Positions 53,409-62,498 of a DNA stretch of 64,000 nt are shown piece by piece. The stretch comes from Planctomycetaceae bacterium. Lineage in GTDB: Bacteria > Planctomycetota > Phycisphaerae > UBA1845 > UTPLA1. The notes beneath the pieces were generated by a model. That model ran no database searches and was not told the DNA's origin. It saw only the letters and a program-made list of their open reading frames with translations. The position numbers were made by a program, and so were the translations under genes. The DNA is taken from NCBI GenBank assembly GCA_006969385.1, contig CP030884.1:2852001-2916000 (forward strand), read 5' to 3'. The first letter of the stretch is position 1. Every line of letters starts with the position of its first letter.

Positions 53409-54163
53409 GGTAGTAATCTCGCCGCCGTTGCCATCGCAAAGAATTTGTCCATCCCCGCGCGGGCTTGCGGCGATAGCGTGTATTTTAATGTGCGGCATAG
53501 ATACTTGCGGGCCAACTCAACGGGCCAGCCATGCAACGCGGCGTAACGATCGGCCAACGCTTCGGCTTGTGCCACGCCTTCGTCGCGTGCCTCTGAGAGT
53601 TGCCGTGCAAGTTCGTCGGCATGTTGCATATCTCTCTTGCCATACCAAGCGGCGAAGACAAACGGTAGCCCCGTCAGATGTTTCCACGCAGCGCCAAGGT
53701 CCACTTCAAAACCGAAGCCCGTCGGATCGGACGAAACGACCTTGTCACCGATTAGCAACACGGCGTCGACGTCTTCGAACTGTTGGGCGTCGTCAATCGA
53801 CCAGGGCTTGAGCGTAAGGCTGCGACCGTACAGTTCGCGCCATAGCAATTGCACGAGAATGACGGAGGTATGCGAATCGAGATCGGCGTGCAGCGTCGTG
53901 ATGCGTTCGGCAGGAATGCGCGAGAACACACGGACCGTCATCGTTTCGCCGTCGCAAGCAATGCATGCATCGGAAAGCGGCCGCAGGGCATCCCGATGTC
54001 GGAAATAATCCACGACGGGCAAGAGGGCGGCGTCGACGTCGTCTCGTAATAAGCCATCAACCAACTTGGCAGGAACATCCGGCGTCAGGTTGACCGTCGG
54101 CAATGTCGCGAGCGGTTCGTAGAGCGGCCGCGAATTTAGATAGGAGACCACTCCCAGTCGCAT
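53405..54163 (-). CDS. mqnA: Chorismate dehydratase (MqnA)
   Basis: 252 residues from the ATG at 54163 (MRLGVVSYLNSRPLYEPL, the family N-terminus); longer in-frame starts at 54283 or 54343 lack family match. MqnA turns chorismate to 3-enolpyruvylbenzoate, the first futalosine step. VPAKLVDGLLRDDVDAALLPVVDYF and the later TGLPFVFAAWYGKRD are characteristic. Stop and mqnC start overlap as ATGA, so the pair is coupled. mqnE is at 62653; mqnB and mqnD are not in view. Confidence 0.93.
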   Translation of the reverse strand: MRLGVVSYLNSRPLYEPLATLPTVNLTPDVPAKLVDGLLRDDVDAALLPVVDYFRHRDALRPLSDACIACDGETMTVRVFSRIPAERITTLHADLDSHTSVILVQLLWRELYGRSLTLKPWSIDDAQQFEDVDAVLLIGDKVVSSDPTGFGFEVDLGAAWKHLTGLPFVFAAWYGKRDMQHADELARQLSEARDEGVAQAEALADRYAALHGWPVELARKYLCRTLKYTLSPQARAGMDKFFAMATAARLLP

Positions 54164-54566
54164 GGTTGCGACGGGTTGGCCGACCGGTGCCTTATTAGTA
54201 GTGGGCTGGGTCACCGCCGATCTCCCTGGGGTTGGCGAACACTTCCACTCAACCGCATTTTCAATGCTTTCCGAAACATTCATAAGAGTATAAGGGGCGT
54301 TGGATTGCCTCACTACGGCAACCGAAAACGTGCGCAGTTTCAAAATTCATGAAAACGAATGCGGCGGACGTTCGGTCGGCGATCGTGCGGTGCGCGATGA
54401 GCAATCGGCGGTCGCCGGTGCAACGAACGCTGCCAAGCAGTAGTATCAGGGGGTGCCGCGAACGATTGTTCCAAGGTCCGGTACGCGACATTCGTAAACC
54501 ACGGCAGCAAATGCCGCGCAACCGCATACGCCTAGCCCTTGCCTCGCGAGCAAAGAGGAGACCCCC
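54164..54566. other. Divergent intergenic region between mqnA and the miniprotein gene
   Basis: 403 bp that must contain the mqnA promoter (minus) and the promoter for 54567-55825 (plus). No clear tandem or inverted repeats and no other reading frame with a ribosome site were seen. Confidence 0.4.
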
Positions 54567-54746
54567 ATGGATATCATGTCGCCCGACGACAACGCCATTC
54601 CGTTGGCATTCGTCGAACTGAGCTTCACCTTTCTGACGTTTATCTTCGATCTGGTCACGGGCGTGGTGCTGCCGGCCGTCTTAACGCCGTTGTTTCAGGC
54701 GATCTTCAGCATCTTCACGGGCGGCGACATGATGATGGGCGGCTAG
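54567..54746 (+). CDS. 59-residue predicted membrane miniprotein
   Basis: Too short for most gene finders. ATG at 54567 has AAAGAGGAG upstream with a 6-7 base gap, and the frame ends at TAG 54744-54746. The product starts MDIMSPDDNAIPLAFVELS, has a strongly hydrophobic middle (FTFLTFIFDLVTGVVLPAVL) and ends QAIFSIFTGGDMMMGG, compatible with one or two membrane helices. It ends 8 bp before the pdxB start, so the two are probably on one transcript. No known family recognised. The strong ribosome site, codon pattern and hydrophobic composition argue against chance. Confidence 0.72.
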   Translation: MDIMSPDDNAIPLAFVELSFTFLTFIFDLVTGVVLPAVLTPLFQAIFSIFTGGDMMMGG

Positions 54747-54754
54747 CTTGCCGC

Positions 54755-55825
54755 ATGACCACACGCCCCCGCCTGCTCATTGATAACCAACTGCCATCGT
54801 CGAATCTGTTCGAGGATGTGGCGGATGTCGCTTCGTTCGATGCGAGCGAGCTGACGCGTGACCGCCTCGTTGACGCGGAGGCCCTGATTGTCCGCAGCGT
54901 CACTCGAGTCGATGCGGACCTGCTGCAAGGCACGCGGGTCCGATTTGTGGGTACGGCAACCAGCGGCACCGACCATATTGACTTGGGGTATCTAAATGAA
55001 GCGGGTATTGCCTTTGCCGACGCCAAAGGCGCGAACGCACCGTCAGTTGCACAGTATGTGTTCGCCTGTTTGGCCTTGCACGCAGAAAAGGTAGCGCGAG
55101 CTGTCGAAGAGTTGACGCTCGGAGTCGTCGGTTTTGGTCACGTCGGTTCTTTGGTCGGCAGGATGGCGGCAGACGTGGGAATGCGCGTGCTCGCGTCCGA
55201 TCCGCCGTTGGAAGCAACGGGGCAGACGGGTCCTTGGGCATCGTTACGGGAAGTGCTATCCGAGTCAGATGTGGTCACGCTTCACGTTCCGTTGGAAACG
55301 AGTGGGGCAAATCCGACGGTGGATCTGATTTCGAGCGCCGAGCTGGCGTTAATGCGGGAAGGTGCCGGTTTGATCAATCCATCGCGTGGCGGCGTGGTGA
55401 ATGAGCCTGCCTTGTGTAAGGTTTTGGTTGATTCGCATTCCCGGATCGCTGCATATCTGGATGTTTGGATTGGTGAGCCAAATATTGATACGGAATTGGC
55501 GCACCTGTGTGATATCGCTACCCCACACATCGCGGGCTATTCCGTCGAGTCGAAGCAACGTGCCGTGCACATTCTGCGCGACGCATACAAGCGATACATA
55601 GGAGTGCGAATTCGTACATCGCCGCCAGGGACAAGGGCGGCCGCCCGCGAAGGCAGCCAACCTTTCAGCGGTCGAGAATTTCTCATCAACACCGCTAAAT
55701 CCTTCCCAATTCGGGCGCTCTCTCAAGAATTTTTGGCGGCCATGGCCAAATGCGACCCTGCGAGGGCATTCGAATCTTGCCGCCGGAAGGTCCAAGGTCG
55801 GTCCGAATCGCACCTGCCGAAATAA
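54755..55825 (+). CDS. pdxB: 4-phosphoerythronate dehydrogenase-like protein
   Basis: 356 residues from ATG 54755. A D-2-hydroxyacid dehydrogenase: LLIDNQLPSSNLFEDVADVASFDASEL, FVGTATSGTDHIDLGYLNEAGIAFADAKGANAPSVAQYV, Rossmann GVVGFGHVGSLVGRMAADVG, GAGLINPSRGGVVNE and TPHIAGYSVESKQRAV, the latter (HIAGYS) being the PdxB signature. The pathway is DXP-dependent vitamin B6 synthesis. The last about 65 residues (from TSPPGTRAAAREGS) do not look like the usual PdxB dimerisation domain, which seems lost or replaced. The 59-residue miniprotein gene ends 8 bp upstream. Confidence 0.85.
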   Translation: MTTRPRLLIDNQLPSSNLFEDVADVASFDASELTRDRLVDAEALIVRSVTRVDADLLQGTRVRFVGTATSGTDHIDLGYLNEAGIAFADAKGANAPSVAQYVFACLALHAEKVARAVEELTLGVVGFGHVGSLVGRMAADVGMRVLASDPPLEATGQTGPWASLREVLSESDVVTLHVPLETSGANPTVDLISSAELALMREGAGLINPSRGGVVNEPALCKVLVDSHSRIAAYLDVWIGEPNIDTELAHLCDIATPHIAGYSVESKQRAVHILRDAYKRYIGVRIRTSPPGTRAAAREGSQPFSGREFLINTAKSFPIRALSQEFLAAMAKCDPARAFESCRRKVQGRSESHLPK

Positions 55826-56463
55826 GTCCGAAATGTCCTTGCATGCGACGAGTGGCCTCGCGGTCCGAGATTTGCGTTGTTTGCAGGCACACAGGGCCGG
55901 ATTCAGCGGCAAAATGCGATTCGACTTACGGACAGCGTCGGTCGCGCAGCCAAAGATTAACAAATTTTTTGCAAATTAATCCGCTCCGCCGCTTGCCATA
56001 ACTCCATTCCTTATATTGATTTGTGTTAATATATCGGCTCTTGGGAAATTATTTCCTAAAGCTTGATCAGTGGGGGGACATCGGGTTAATATCAATAGCA
56101 ATAGACGGGAATGGTCTATCTCGTCGGACTACGCGGTATAGTGAGGTTTCCGGCTCATGATACTGCGGGGTGGCTTTCAACACTTGGGGATTAATTTGAA
56201 TCCCAACTGTTAGCACTGAGATCTCGGTTTTCTTGCAAGGGATCCAAGGTCGGCATGCATCGCGGTCGCAGGGGATGTGCGATGGATGCAAGTGCGAGGC
56301 AGTTGGCTCAGTAAATTCTCGACTGAAAGTCATGGCAACAGCTTTCTCAATCCGGTGGTTTCCGGCACAGGATGAGATGGACAGTCGCCATTGGCCACTT
56401 GTGATGAGAGAAATGGTTTCTCTCTGACGACAACAAACCCTGTTAACAACCGGGAATAGTAAA
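55826..56463. other. AT-rich intergenic region before the dockerin-repeat protein
   Basis: 638 bp with no credible gene. The stretch 55955-56065 is conspicuously AT-rich for this window (AAATTTTTTGCAAATTAAT, TTATATTGATTTGTGTTAATATATC), which could hold the promoter of the next gene; a long leader would follow. A single inner-type motif of the structured repeat (AAGGTCGGCATG) is at 56246-56257 with no partner. Confidence 0.45.
56246..56257. repeat. Solitary AAGGTCGGCATG motif, remnant of the structured repeat
   Basis: Identical to the inner left motif of copies 1 and 2 (12361, 16031). No CATGCCGACC partner or outer ends are found within 300 bp on either side, so it is either a decayed copy or chance. 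Confidence 0.45.
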
Positions 56464-57438
56464 ATGCGAAAAGTAATTGTTTCTGCTTTGGCAGTCGCCT
56501 TTGCCGCCACGATGGCAAATGCACAGGCTACGTTCTACTTCGATGATCGCGCCAACGGTAACGCGATCGACACGCCGGCCGCTCCGTACACCAACAACCC
56601 GCTGGGTGGTGTTCGCGGTGACGCTCAGACGACCTACGTCGCTCCGGCAGTTCCGACTGCTCCGGTCAACGCCAACACGGCACAGACGCATCTTTATGTC
56701 GATTACGCTGGCGCCGCCGGCGAAGTCTTGGCTGCAGTCGGTCTCGACTACTCGATCGGCGCTCCGGGTGCCAACGAAGCTGGTCTCTCGGCTTCGAGCC
56801 TCACGATCTACAACACGGCAGCAGAAGTTGACCAAACCGGCAACGGTTTGGCCGGCAACCCGTGGAACGACACCGCAGGCAGCGGTGACACCACTGGTGG
56901 TACGATCAAGGCTGTCCGCGTTCCTGTCTCCGATGGCGGCGGTTCGCCCGCTTTCGACGCCACGCTGGGTATCCAGGCTGGCACCACCTATCGCCTCGCC
57001 ACCGTCGACGTAACGGCTGAAGACTGCAACGTCGCTGGTTGCGAAGCCAACTTGGCTGTTTTCCTTAGCGTCAACAACCTGCTCGTCACGCAAGTGTCGG
57101 CTGGTGGTTCGGGTCCGGTCACCCTCAACTTCGGTTTTGATGGTGCTGGTGCCGCCGATCCTGCTGACAACAATGGTGATGTCGAAGGTGCCACGAGCGC
57201 CTTGGCTGACGCCACCATCGTGACCCGCCAGCGCGGTGACTTCAATGGTGACGGCAACTTCAACGGCTTGGACTTCGGTTCGATTCTGCCCGCTTCGAAC
57301 GCTGCTTCGGTTGGCAACGCCACCCCGGCAGAAGTTCACGCTGGTGACTTCAACGGCGACGGCAACTTCAACGGTCTGGACTTCGGTTCGATCCTGCCGA
57401 CGTCGAACGCCGCTTCGGTTAACTGCACGGCTTGCTAA
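56464..57438 (+). CDS. Secreted protein with two near-identical dockerin-like repeats
   Basis: 324 residues. Signal peptide MRKVIVSALAVAFAATMANAQ. The middle (residues 22-250) is rich in Ala, Gly, Thr and Asn with beta character (LYVDYAGAAGEVLAAVGLDYSIG; ATLGIQAGTTYRLATVDV), unassigned, with one likely disulphide (DCNVAGC). The end has two 36-residue units GDFNGDGNFNGLDFGSILPxSNAASV (DNA 57235-57342 and 57343-57420), an EF-hand-like calcium loop DxNxDGxxN as in type I dockerins. The Ala and Gly codons are mainly GCT, GCC and GGT with almost no GCG, unlike most neighbours, suggesting strong expression. Confidence 0.8.
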   Translation: MRKVIVSALAVAFAATMANAQATFYFDDRANGNAIDTPAAPYTNNPLGGVRGDAQTTYVAPAVPTAPVNANTAQTHLYVDYAGAAGEVLAAVGLDYSIGAPGANEAGLSASSLTIYNTAAEVDQTGNGLAGNPWNDTAGSGDTTGGTIKAVRVPVSDGGGSPAFDATLGIQAGTTYRLATVDVTAEDCNVAGCEANLAVFLSVNNLLVTQVSAGGSGPVTLNFGFDGAGAADPADNNGDVEGATSALADATIVTRQRGDFNGDGNFNGLDFGSILPASNAASVGNATPAEVHAGDFNGDGNFNGLDFGSILPTSNAASVNCTAC

Positions 57439-57636
57439 GGCTGGCTTTGCATTGAATTTGATCTGTCTTCTCCGCCCCGCACAGGGCGGGGTGAGAGGGC
57501 AGCTAAAAAAGTTTGTTCTAGATGAAAAGTTTCTTGCTCTAAGCGCGACAAATGAGATCGGTCAAACTGGTTTGGCCAGTCGCGTTGAGAGCGGTCCTTA
57601 AAATTCTTGCCTCGGAGCAAGGAGGAGAAAAGAACG

Positions 57637-58323
57637 ATGAAGAAAGTTTTTTGCATGATTGCAGCTATGGCTGCACTTACCCTGGCTCCTGTCGCTGCTA
57701 ACGCTGCTGCGACCGTTTGGATGAGCTTTGTGGATGGCACGCCGGACGTCAACGTTCTCCAGAACGGTGGTCCTGGCCAGCAGCTGTTGCTCGAAAAGGG
57801 TGAAAGCGGCCAGTCCAGCTTCACCGTCGAAATTCGCGCTAACATCACGGCCGATCAGGGCGTGCTCGCTTCGCACAGCACCAACTTGGTCGCCAACTCG
57901 AACAACATCGAAGTAACCTCGGTCAGCTCGTTCCTGCCGGGCCCGACGGCTGCTGCTGGTGCCAACCAGATCAACGGTTTTGGCCCGGGTAACATCCTCA
58001 GCGCTTTTGGTGCTGGTGACTTCTTCTTTGGTCTGCCCACCGGCGACAACCAGTTGCTCGGCACGATCTCGTTCCGCACCGACAAGTCGATTGACGGTGC
58101 TGAAAACCCGATCATCATCGACGGCACCATTGGTAATACCCTTTGGGCGAGCCTCGGTGCTGGTGCTGTGACCAACGTCGCCTTTGGTGACGGTGCCGGC
58201 GTCAACGGCGGTCAAGCTGGTGGTTTCGGTGGTACCTTCGCCACGATCACCAACATTCCTGAGCCGGCCACGCTGAGCCTCCTCGGCCTCGGCGCTGTTG
58301 CGCTCATCCGCCGCCGCCGCTAA
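57637..58323 (+). CDS. PEP-CTERM exported protein
   Basis: 228 residues from ATG 57637 with AAGGAGGAG upstream. Signal peptide MKKVFCMIAAMAALTLAPVAANAA. The body is rich in Gly, Ala, Asn and Thr and looks beta-stranded. The C-terminus IPEPATLSLLGLGAVALIRRRR is the PEP-CTERM sorting signal (PEP motif, hydrophobic helix, Arg-rich end), recognised by an exosortase that would anchor or process it; no exosortase gene is in this window. Codon use resembles the dockerin-repeat gene upstream. A strong terminator follows. Confidence 0.9.
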   Translation: MKKVFCMIAAMAALTLAPVAANAAATVWMSFVDGTPDVNVLQNGGPGQQLLLEKGESGQSSFTVEIRANITADQGVLASHSTNLVANSNNIEVTSVSSFLPGPTAAAGANQINGFGPGNILSAFGAGDFFFGLPTGDNQLLGTISFRTDKSIDGAENPIIIDGTIGNTLWASLGAGAVTNVAFGDGAGVNGGQAGGFGGTFATITNIPEPATLSLLGLGAVALIRRRR

Positions 58324-58384
58324 GTTTCGGCAACGGTGATTCATTGAACACATTCTTAGACTGTGTTCGTGAAACGTAATCAAG

Positions 58385-58423
58385 ACTGGCGATCGAGTTC
58401 TTGCTCGGTCGCCAGTTTTTTTT
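58385..58423 (+). terminator. Rho-independent terminator after the PEP-CTERM gene
   Basis: ACTGGCGATCGAG pairs with CTCGGTCGCCAGT (one T-G pair) over a 6-base loop, followed by seven to eight T. Confidence 0.9.
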
Positions 58424-58521
58424 CGCTAAAGTGATTTGAATGATTTTATTAAGATGAGTTTCTTTTGCCCCTAAGGAATTCGGCGAAGCTCGAGCCGAAG
58501 AGATAACCTCTGGAGTCTTGT

Positions 58522-59514
58522 ATGTCAGTGACGCAGAACCCGGTACAGGCAAAATTGGGTTTAAAAGTAATTATGGTGCTGATTGCGTTCGTTTTGTGCG
58601 CAATCCGCGTGCCGTCAATCAGCAATGCTCAGGATGGTAATACTGAGGCACCGATCGCGGGCCTTCCGAAGGGATGGCTCAACAGCATGCGAAAGCGCTC
58701 TGCAAGTTACATCGAGTTTGCCGACGCTTCGTTCACGTTAGATGAAGGTCAGCTAGGGTTGCTGAGGATCGAACTCGACAACCGCATTTCCGATCAGTGG
58801 GATTTGGAACGCGACATGATCGAGAACCCGCCGCCCGATCCCAAAGATGCCAGTGAAGCGGAGTACAAGCGGTACGCACAAGCGATCAATGACGCTTATG
58901 AAAGAATGCCCTTGAATCCGGAGCGGGTCGCCGACTGGATGACCGATACGATCGCCGCGCCGGAGGAAGCCCGGGAAGGACGCAGCCGTTTTCTTGAGTT
59001 GTGCGAGCGTCTCGATCTATTAAATAAATCAACGGTCACGATGGCAGAGAACAAGGTCAAGCTGAGCCGGCTTTTTAAGAGTGGTCGGACTCGCAGCCTT
59101 CAATTTGACCGCGAAGGGGTTTTGGTGCCCGCGTGGCAGGTTCAGCCCGTCGAGGAACCGCAAGGTCTTCTTCTGAATCCGAACCAAAAGCCTGAGAATG
59201 GTGCAATGACTCGCGCGCGGGTGCGCGACGACTTGCCGCCACCGTTGCCTTGCATGGTTCGGGCGGAACTTTGGGCTGACTGGTCTGCCAAGAATGGGCA
59301 AGCGGCGAATGCCGAGGCGTTCAAGTTATTCCAAGTGTTTCAGTTTAAGACCTGGTGGGTATTGGCAGGCGAGTCGGAATTGTATAAGTCGCTATCGCGC
59401 GCGGATCGGAATTCGATGGTGGAACAGGCGATCGACGACGCCGGCCTGCGTCCGCAGATCGACGCGCTGATGCACGAACTCCGCTGTCGCGTGCGTGCGG
59501 TGGCGTCGAATTAG
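58522..59514 (+). CDS. Exported protein of unknown function
   Basis: 330 residues; TGGAG lies 6 bases before ATG. A hydrophobic segment (LKVIMVLIAFVLCAIRV) after 12 residues suggests a signal peptide cut near SNAQD. The mature protein is mainly helical and charged (LDEGQLGLLRIELDNRISDQWDLERDMIENPPPD; LFLELCERLDLLNKSTVTMAENKVKLSRLF), with no domain I recognise. The end CMVRAELWADWSAKNGQAANAEAFKLFQVFQFKTWWVLAGESELY is a possible conserved core. Lies alone between a terminator and the next gene. Confidence 0.7.
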   Translation: MSVTQNPVQAKLGLKVIMVLIAFVLCAIRVPSISNAQDGNTEAPIAGLPKGWLNSMRKRSASYIEFADASFTLDEGQLGLLRIELDNRISDQWDLERDMIENPPPDPKDASEAEYKRYAQAINDAYERMPLNPERVADWMTDTIAAPEEAREGRSRFLELCERLDLLNKSTVTMAENKVKLSRLFKSGRTRSLQFDREGVLVPAWQVQPVEEPQGLLLNPNQKPENGAMTRARVRDDLPPPLPCMVRAELWADWSAKNGQAANAEAFKLFQVFQFKTWWVLAGESELYKSLSRADRNSMVEQAIDDAGLRPQIDALMHELRCRVRAVASN

Positions 59515-59905
59515 TCGGCGCGTGGTGAGATTCCGATTGGTAAACGTCATGCATAGTTGTTAAGCCCGTCGCGCTTGTACGAACCGGAGACGCCAAGGCA
59601 TCGTTGGTGATGGGACAGGTGTCGCGCCAGTGCTTTCCGCCGAAAAGACGCTATGGTAAAGATCCCTGCTACCGCCACATATAGGCGTTGAAGTTACGCA
59701 AGCGGTTCTTTTCGTCGGTATCTCCAGTCGAAGAAAAAACATCGCTATAAATTCACCTAACTCCTTCGTTTTAAACCGATTGCGGGGCACTTCGGCGGTG
59801 GGATTTGCCGCACCTGCTTTAAACTCGCTGCTAATTTGCCTAGAATTATTGGTCGATGGACTTTGCATGCGTCTTATCGGCACATGCTTAATTCGGAGGC
59901 CCAAC
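59515..59905. other. Intergenic region, nothing recognised
   Basis: 391 bp without convincing coding frame, hairpin or repeat. It likely contains the promoter of the 59906 gene. Confidence 0.4.
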
Positions 59906-61672
59906 ATGCTGAAGGCGTGCCTCACATTCCCGTTTCTTATCCTTTTCGTTCAACCATCAGCCTACGCTCAAACGGACTACCGCATCGATTATCGGACGAA
60001 TCAACAGTCCGGTCGTTTGCTCGATGCCAATAACCGGGCGTTCGGCGGTCGTTTCAACTCGCGTGTCACCTCCGGGCGGTTCCAGTTTGACGCGGGCGTG
60101 ACCGCGAACAATTTGATTCAGGGAAACGTCACCGGCCTCGGCGGATTTCAAGGGGCATCGCCAATCCCCGGCCCGAACGCGTTTCGCGTTAATTTGCCAT
60201 CGGCAGGGCTGGCGGGTTTTCGAGCGCGGAGCGTCGATATCTCTCAGTTGCGCAGCGGTCGAATCGCGCCCAGCGGCGTTGCCTATTTCGATCAGAGCAA
60301 CACGTTCGCCGATCTGGAGATGATTCGCGCGCAGCGCAACATTCCCGGTTCGCCGACGATGGTCTCGCCGCGTACGAATGTGAATCGTGGCGTACCGGGC
60401 GTGACCGGCAGTATGTTCGACGACGATTTAGACAATCCGCTAGATGCGCGCGGCTCGCGGATGAACAACGTACTCGTCGATCGCCGCGACAACCGGGTAG
60501 GCTCCGTTCGTCAGGTGGGGCTCGATGGTAACGAAGTAACGGCGCGCAGCGATTTTGCGAATGCGGATGTCTTTGCATCGATTGCGCAGTCGACGTTGTT
60601 TGGATCGCCCGGGCAACTGGCCAATTCGCGATTGGGGCAACCCAACGGTCAATCGACCGAATCGGTTCAGGATATCATTAATCGATCGGGTCGCGATGCG
60701 GTGTCGCGCCGGATGATGCGGGAAGACTTGCTGAATCGCTCGAACCGCATCGAGCAGGATGGGTCGGACGGCGGTTTGCAAGTGGGCCGTGATGGCCGGA
60801 TCGATCCGTCAAGTGCGCAAGCAATCGGCGTTACTCAACGCACGCCTTTTGGCGATGCGCCGGAGGCGGGTGACGATCTATACGCTCGCATGATTGACGC
60901 CTTGCGGGATCGCGAGCCGACATCGGGCGGGCTCACCACCCCCCGAGAGCCCCGTGACCAACGTATCGGCGATAGGGGCAGAGTGCCGACTGCGACCTCG
61001 ACGGATACGTCGCGTGGGTTCGATGCGTTGCCGCCATCGTCTGACCGAGACGCGCCGGTGATTCGTCAAGACGACCGATCAACGAACACCGATGACAGTT
61101 CGATTGCCAATGATGGTGAAGAAGCCAGCCGACGGCGGACGGCGCGGTATGACTCGATTATCGATAGTCCGATCAAGACGTTTGTGACCGGATCGCAGAG
61201 CCGCGTGAACTATCACATGTCGCTCGGTGAAGCGGCACTGCGCAACAGCGATTTCTATGCAGCGGCACGGCATTTTGAGTCCGCCATGATCGCCGATAGA
61301 GATAACCCGTTGCCGTTGCTCGGTCGCGGGCACGCGCTGGCGGCCGCGGGTGATTACATGACGGCGGTGGCGTCGATCACGATGGGTATCAAGCGCTTTC
61401 CCGAGATCGCGAAATTCGACCTCGATTTGCCGGCCTTGGTGGGTCAGAGCGACATATTTGACCAACGGCGGGCCGATTTGGAAACGCTCTTGAACGCGCG
61501 CGAGCAATACGAGCTACGATTCCTGCTCGGATATCTCGAGACCTACTCGGGGTTGGGTGCAGATGGACTGAACGATCTACAGAGGGCCGCCAAAGCCGCG
61601 CCGCCAGACAGCATCATCGCACGCTTCCCGGATATGTTGCTGGGCCGGGACCGCCCGATTACGGCTGAATGA
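59906..61672 (+). CDS. Exported TPR-containing protein of unknown function
   Basis: 588 residues from ATG 59906, with GGAGG 6 bases upstream and a signal peptide MLKACLTFPFLILFVQPSAYAQ. The middle (residues about 30-410) is rich in Arg, Asp, Ser, Gly and Asn, with low hydrophobicity (SGRFQFDAGVTANNLIQG; RSVDISQLRSGRIAPSGVAYFDQ; DSFDALPPSSDRDAPV), probably largely disordered or surface-exposed. The last about 160 residues are helical and TPR-like (YHMSLGEAALRNSDFYAAARHFESAMIADRDNPLPLLGRGHALAAAGDYMTAVASITMGI). Function unknown; probably a periplasmic scaffold. Confidence 0.72.
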   Translation: MLKACLTFPFLILFVQPSAYAQTDYRIDYRTNQQSGRLLDANNRAFGGRFNSRVTSGRFQFDAGVTANNLIQGNVTGLGGFQGASPIPGPNAFRVNLPSAGLAGFRARSVDISQLRSGRIAPSGVAYFDQSNTFADLEMIRAQRNIPGSPTMVSPRTNVNRGVPGVTGSMFDDDLDNPLDARGSRMNNVLVDRRDNRVGSVRQVGLDGNEVTARSDFANADVFASIAQSTLFGSPGQLANSRLGQPNGQSTESVQDIINRSGRDAVSRRMMREDLLNRSNRIEQDGSDGGLQVGRDGRIDPSSAQAIGVTQRTPFGDAPEAGDDLYARMIDALRDREPTSGGLTTPREPRDQRIGDRGRVPTATSTDTSRGFDALPPSSDRDAPVIRQDDRSTNTDDSSIANDGEEASRRRTARYDSIIDSPIKTFVTGSQSRVNYHMSLGEAALRNSDFYAAARHFESAMIADRDNPLPLLGRGHALAAAGDYMTAVASITMGIKRFPEIAKFDLDLPALVGQSDIFDQRRADLETLLNAREQYELRFLLGYLETYSGLGADGLNDLQRAAKAAPPDSIIARFPDMLLGRDRPITAE

Positions 61673-61753
61673 TCGGTATTGCCGGAAGAAATCACAAAAT
61701 CGCTAAATTCCGCAAATTTTATCTATTTTCCGCTTGACGCAGTTCAAAAAAAG

Positions 61754-61790
61754 AAAGCACTGAGCGGCTCATGGCCGATCTCAGTGCTTT
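61754..61790. terminator. Hairpin after the 59906-61672 gene, better as a minus-strand terminator
   Basis: AAAGCACTGAG and CTCAGTGCTTT pair perfectly over a 15-base loop. On the plus strand no T-run follows; on the minus strand the hairpin is followed by C and seven T. It could serve both directions weakly. Confidence 0.5.
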
Positions 61791-62066
61791 CCGGAGGGGA
61801 AAGAAGCCGAATTTAAGTGCCTGTATCATAAAGACTTACAGGCGATCACTCGCAGGGACTTTTGAACCCGCCGCGTAGCGATACGATATTATACCCCCAT
61901 AATCGGCGCAAAGTTCGTATCAGCATCAAAAAATCGCGAAACAGTGCCATATTGTGGATATGGAATATCGGGTTATAGGACGTTTCGTGGTGTATTAGCG
62001 TGTCCGAGGGAATACCCCAACCACGCGAAATACCGTACTGGCGTCGTTTGATTTTTGCCGCGGGAA

Positions 62067-62121
62067 GCATCGGCGTCTCGCCGGTGGGAAATGCGAACAA
62101 GCAGCGGCGGGACGCCGATGC
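62067..62121. repeat. Imperfect inverted repeat with 17-bp arms
   Basis: GCATCGGCGTCTCGCCG (62067-62083) pairs with CGGCGGGACGCCGATGC (62105-62121), one mismatch, loop 21. It is in the 826-bp gap 61673-62498; a 97-residue frame on the minus strand across it has low-complexity composition and no ribosome site, and I do not treat it as a gene. Nothing else is seen in the gap except the hairpin at 61754. Confidence 0.6.
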
Positions 62122-62498
62122 TCCACGACTCGATACCAATACCTGTGATTCAGGTACCTTTAATGCCCGGATCGAGGCAATCAGCGAAGCGTAGATGGCT
62201 GGATGAAACGACCAACTGTGGCCTTCGCGCCTGCTGACGGACCGGCGTTCAGCAGAACGATGCCGCTCGTAGCTAGACGTTGTTTAAATGATCTTGGATC
62301 GGATGTGCTTGTGGGGCGGAGGTTTAAGCCCTCTTTGCCGTTTTAGCTTGTAGGGATCGTCTCCGTCCCGGCGAGGCGTACTCTCGTGTCTTACCGGGGC
62401 CACGCCGATACTTCGAACGCGATGTTACCAATCGATAACGGTCGGCGCATTGACATGATCCCGAACCGATCTAAACTTCTGGATTCGGCGTTGTTATT

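Noticed and set aside
53405..54343. 312-residue form of MqnA
   Set aside because: The first 60 residues do not resemble MqnA and have no ribosome site; MRLGVVSYLNSRPLY at 54163 is the family start.
61754..61790. Standard plus-strand terminator for the 59906 gene
   Set aside because: Perfect stem but no T-run on the plus strand; listed only as a weak or minus-strand terminator.
61846..62139. 97-residue frame on the minus strand
   Set aside because: It covers the 17-bp-arm inverted repeat at 62067-62121, has no ribosome site and a composition like read-through of a repeat.
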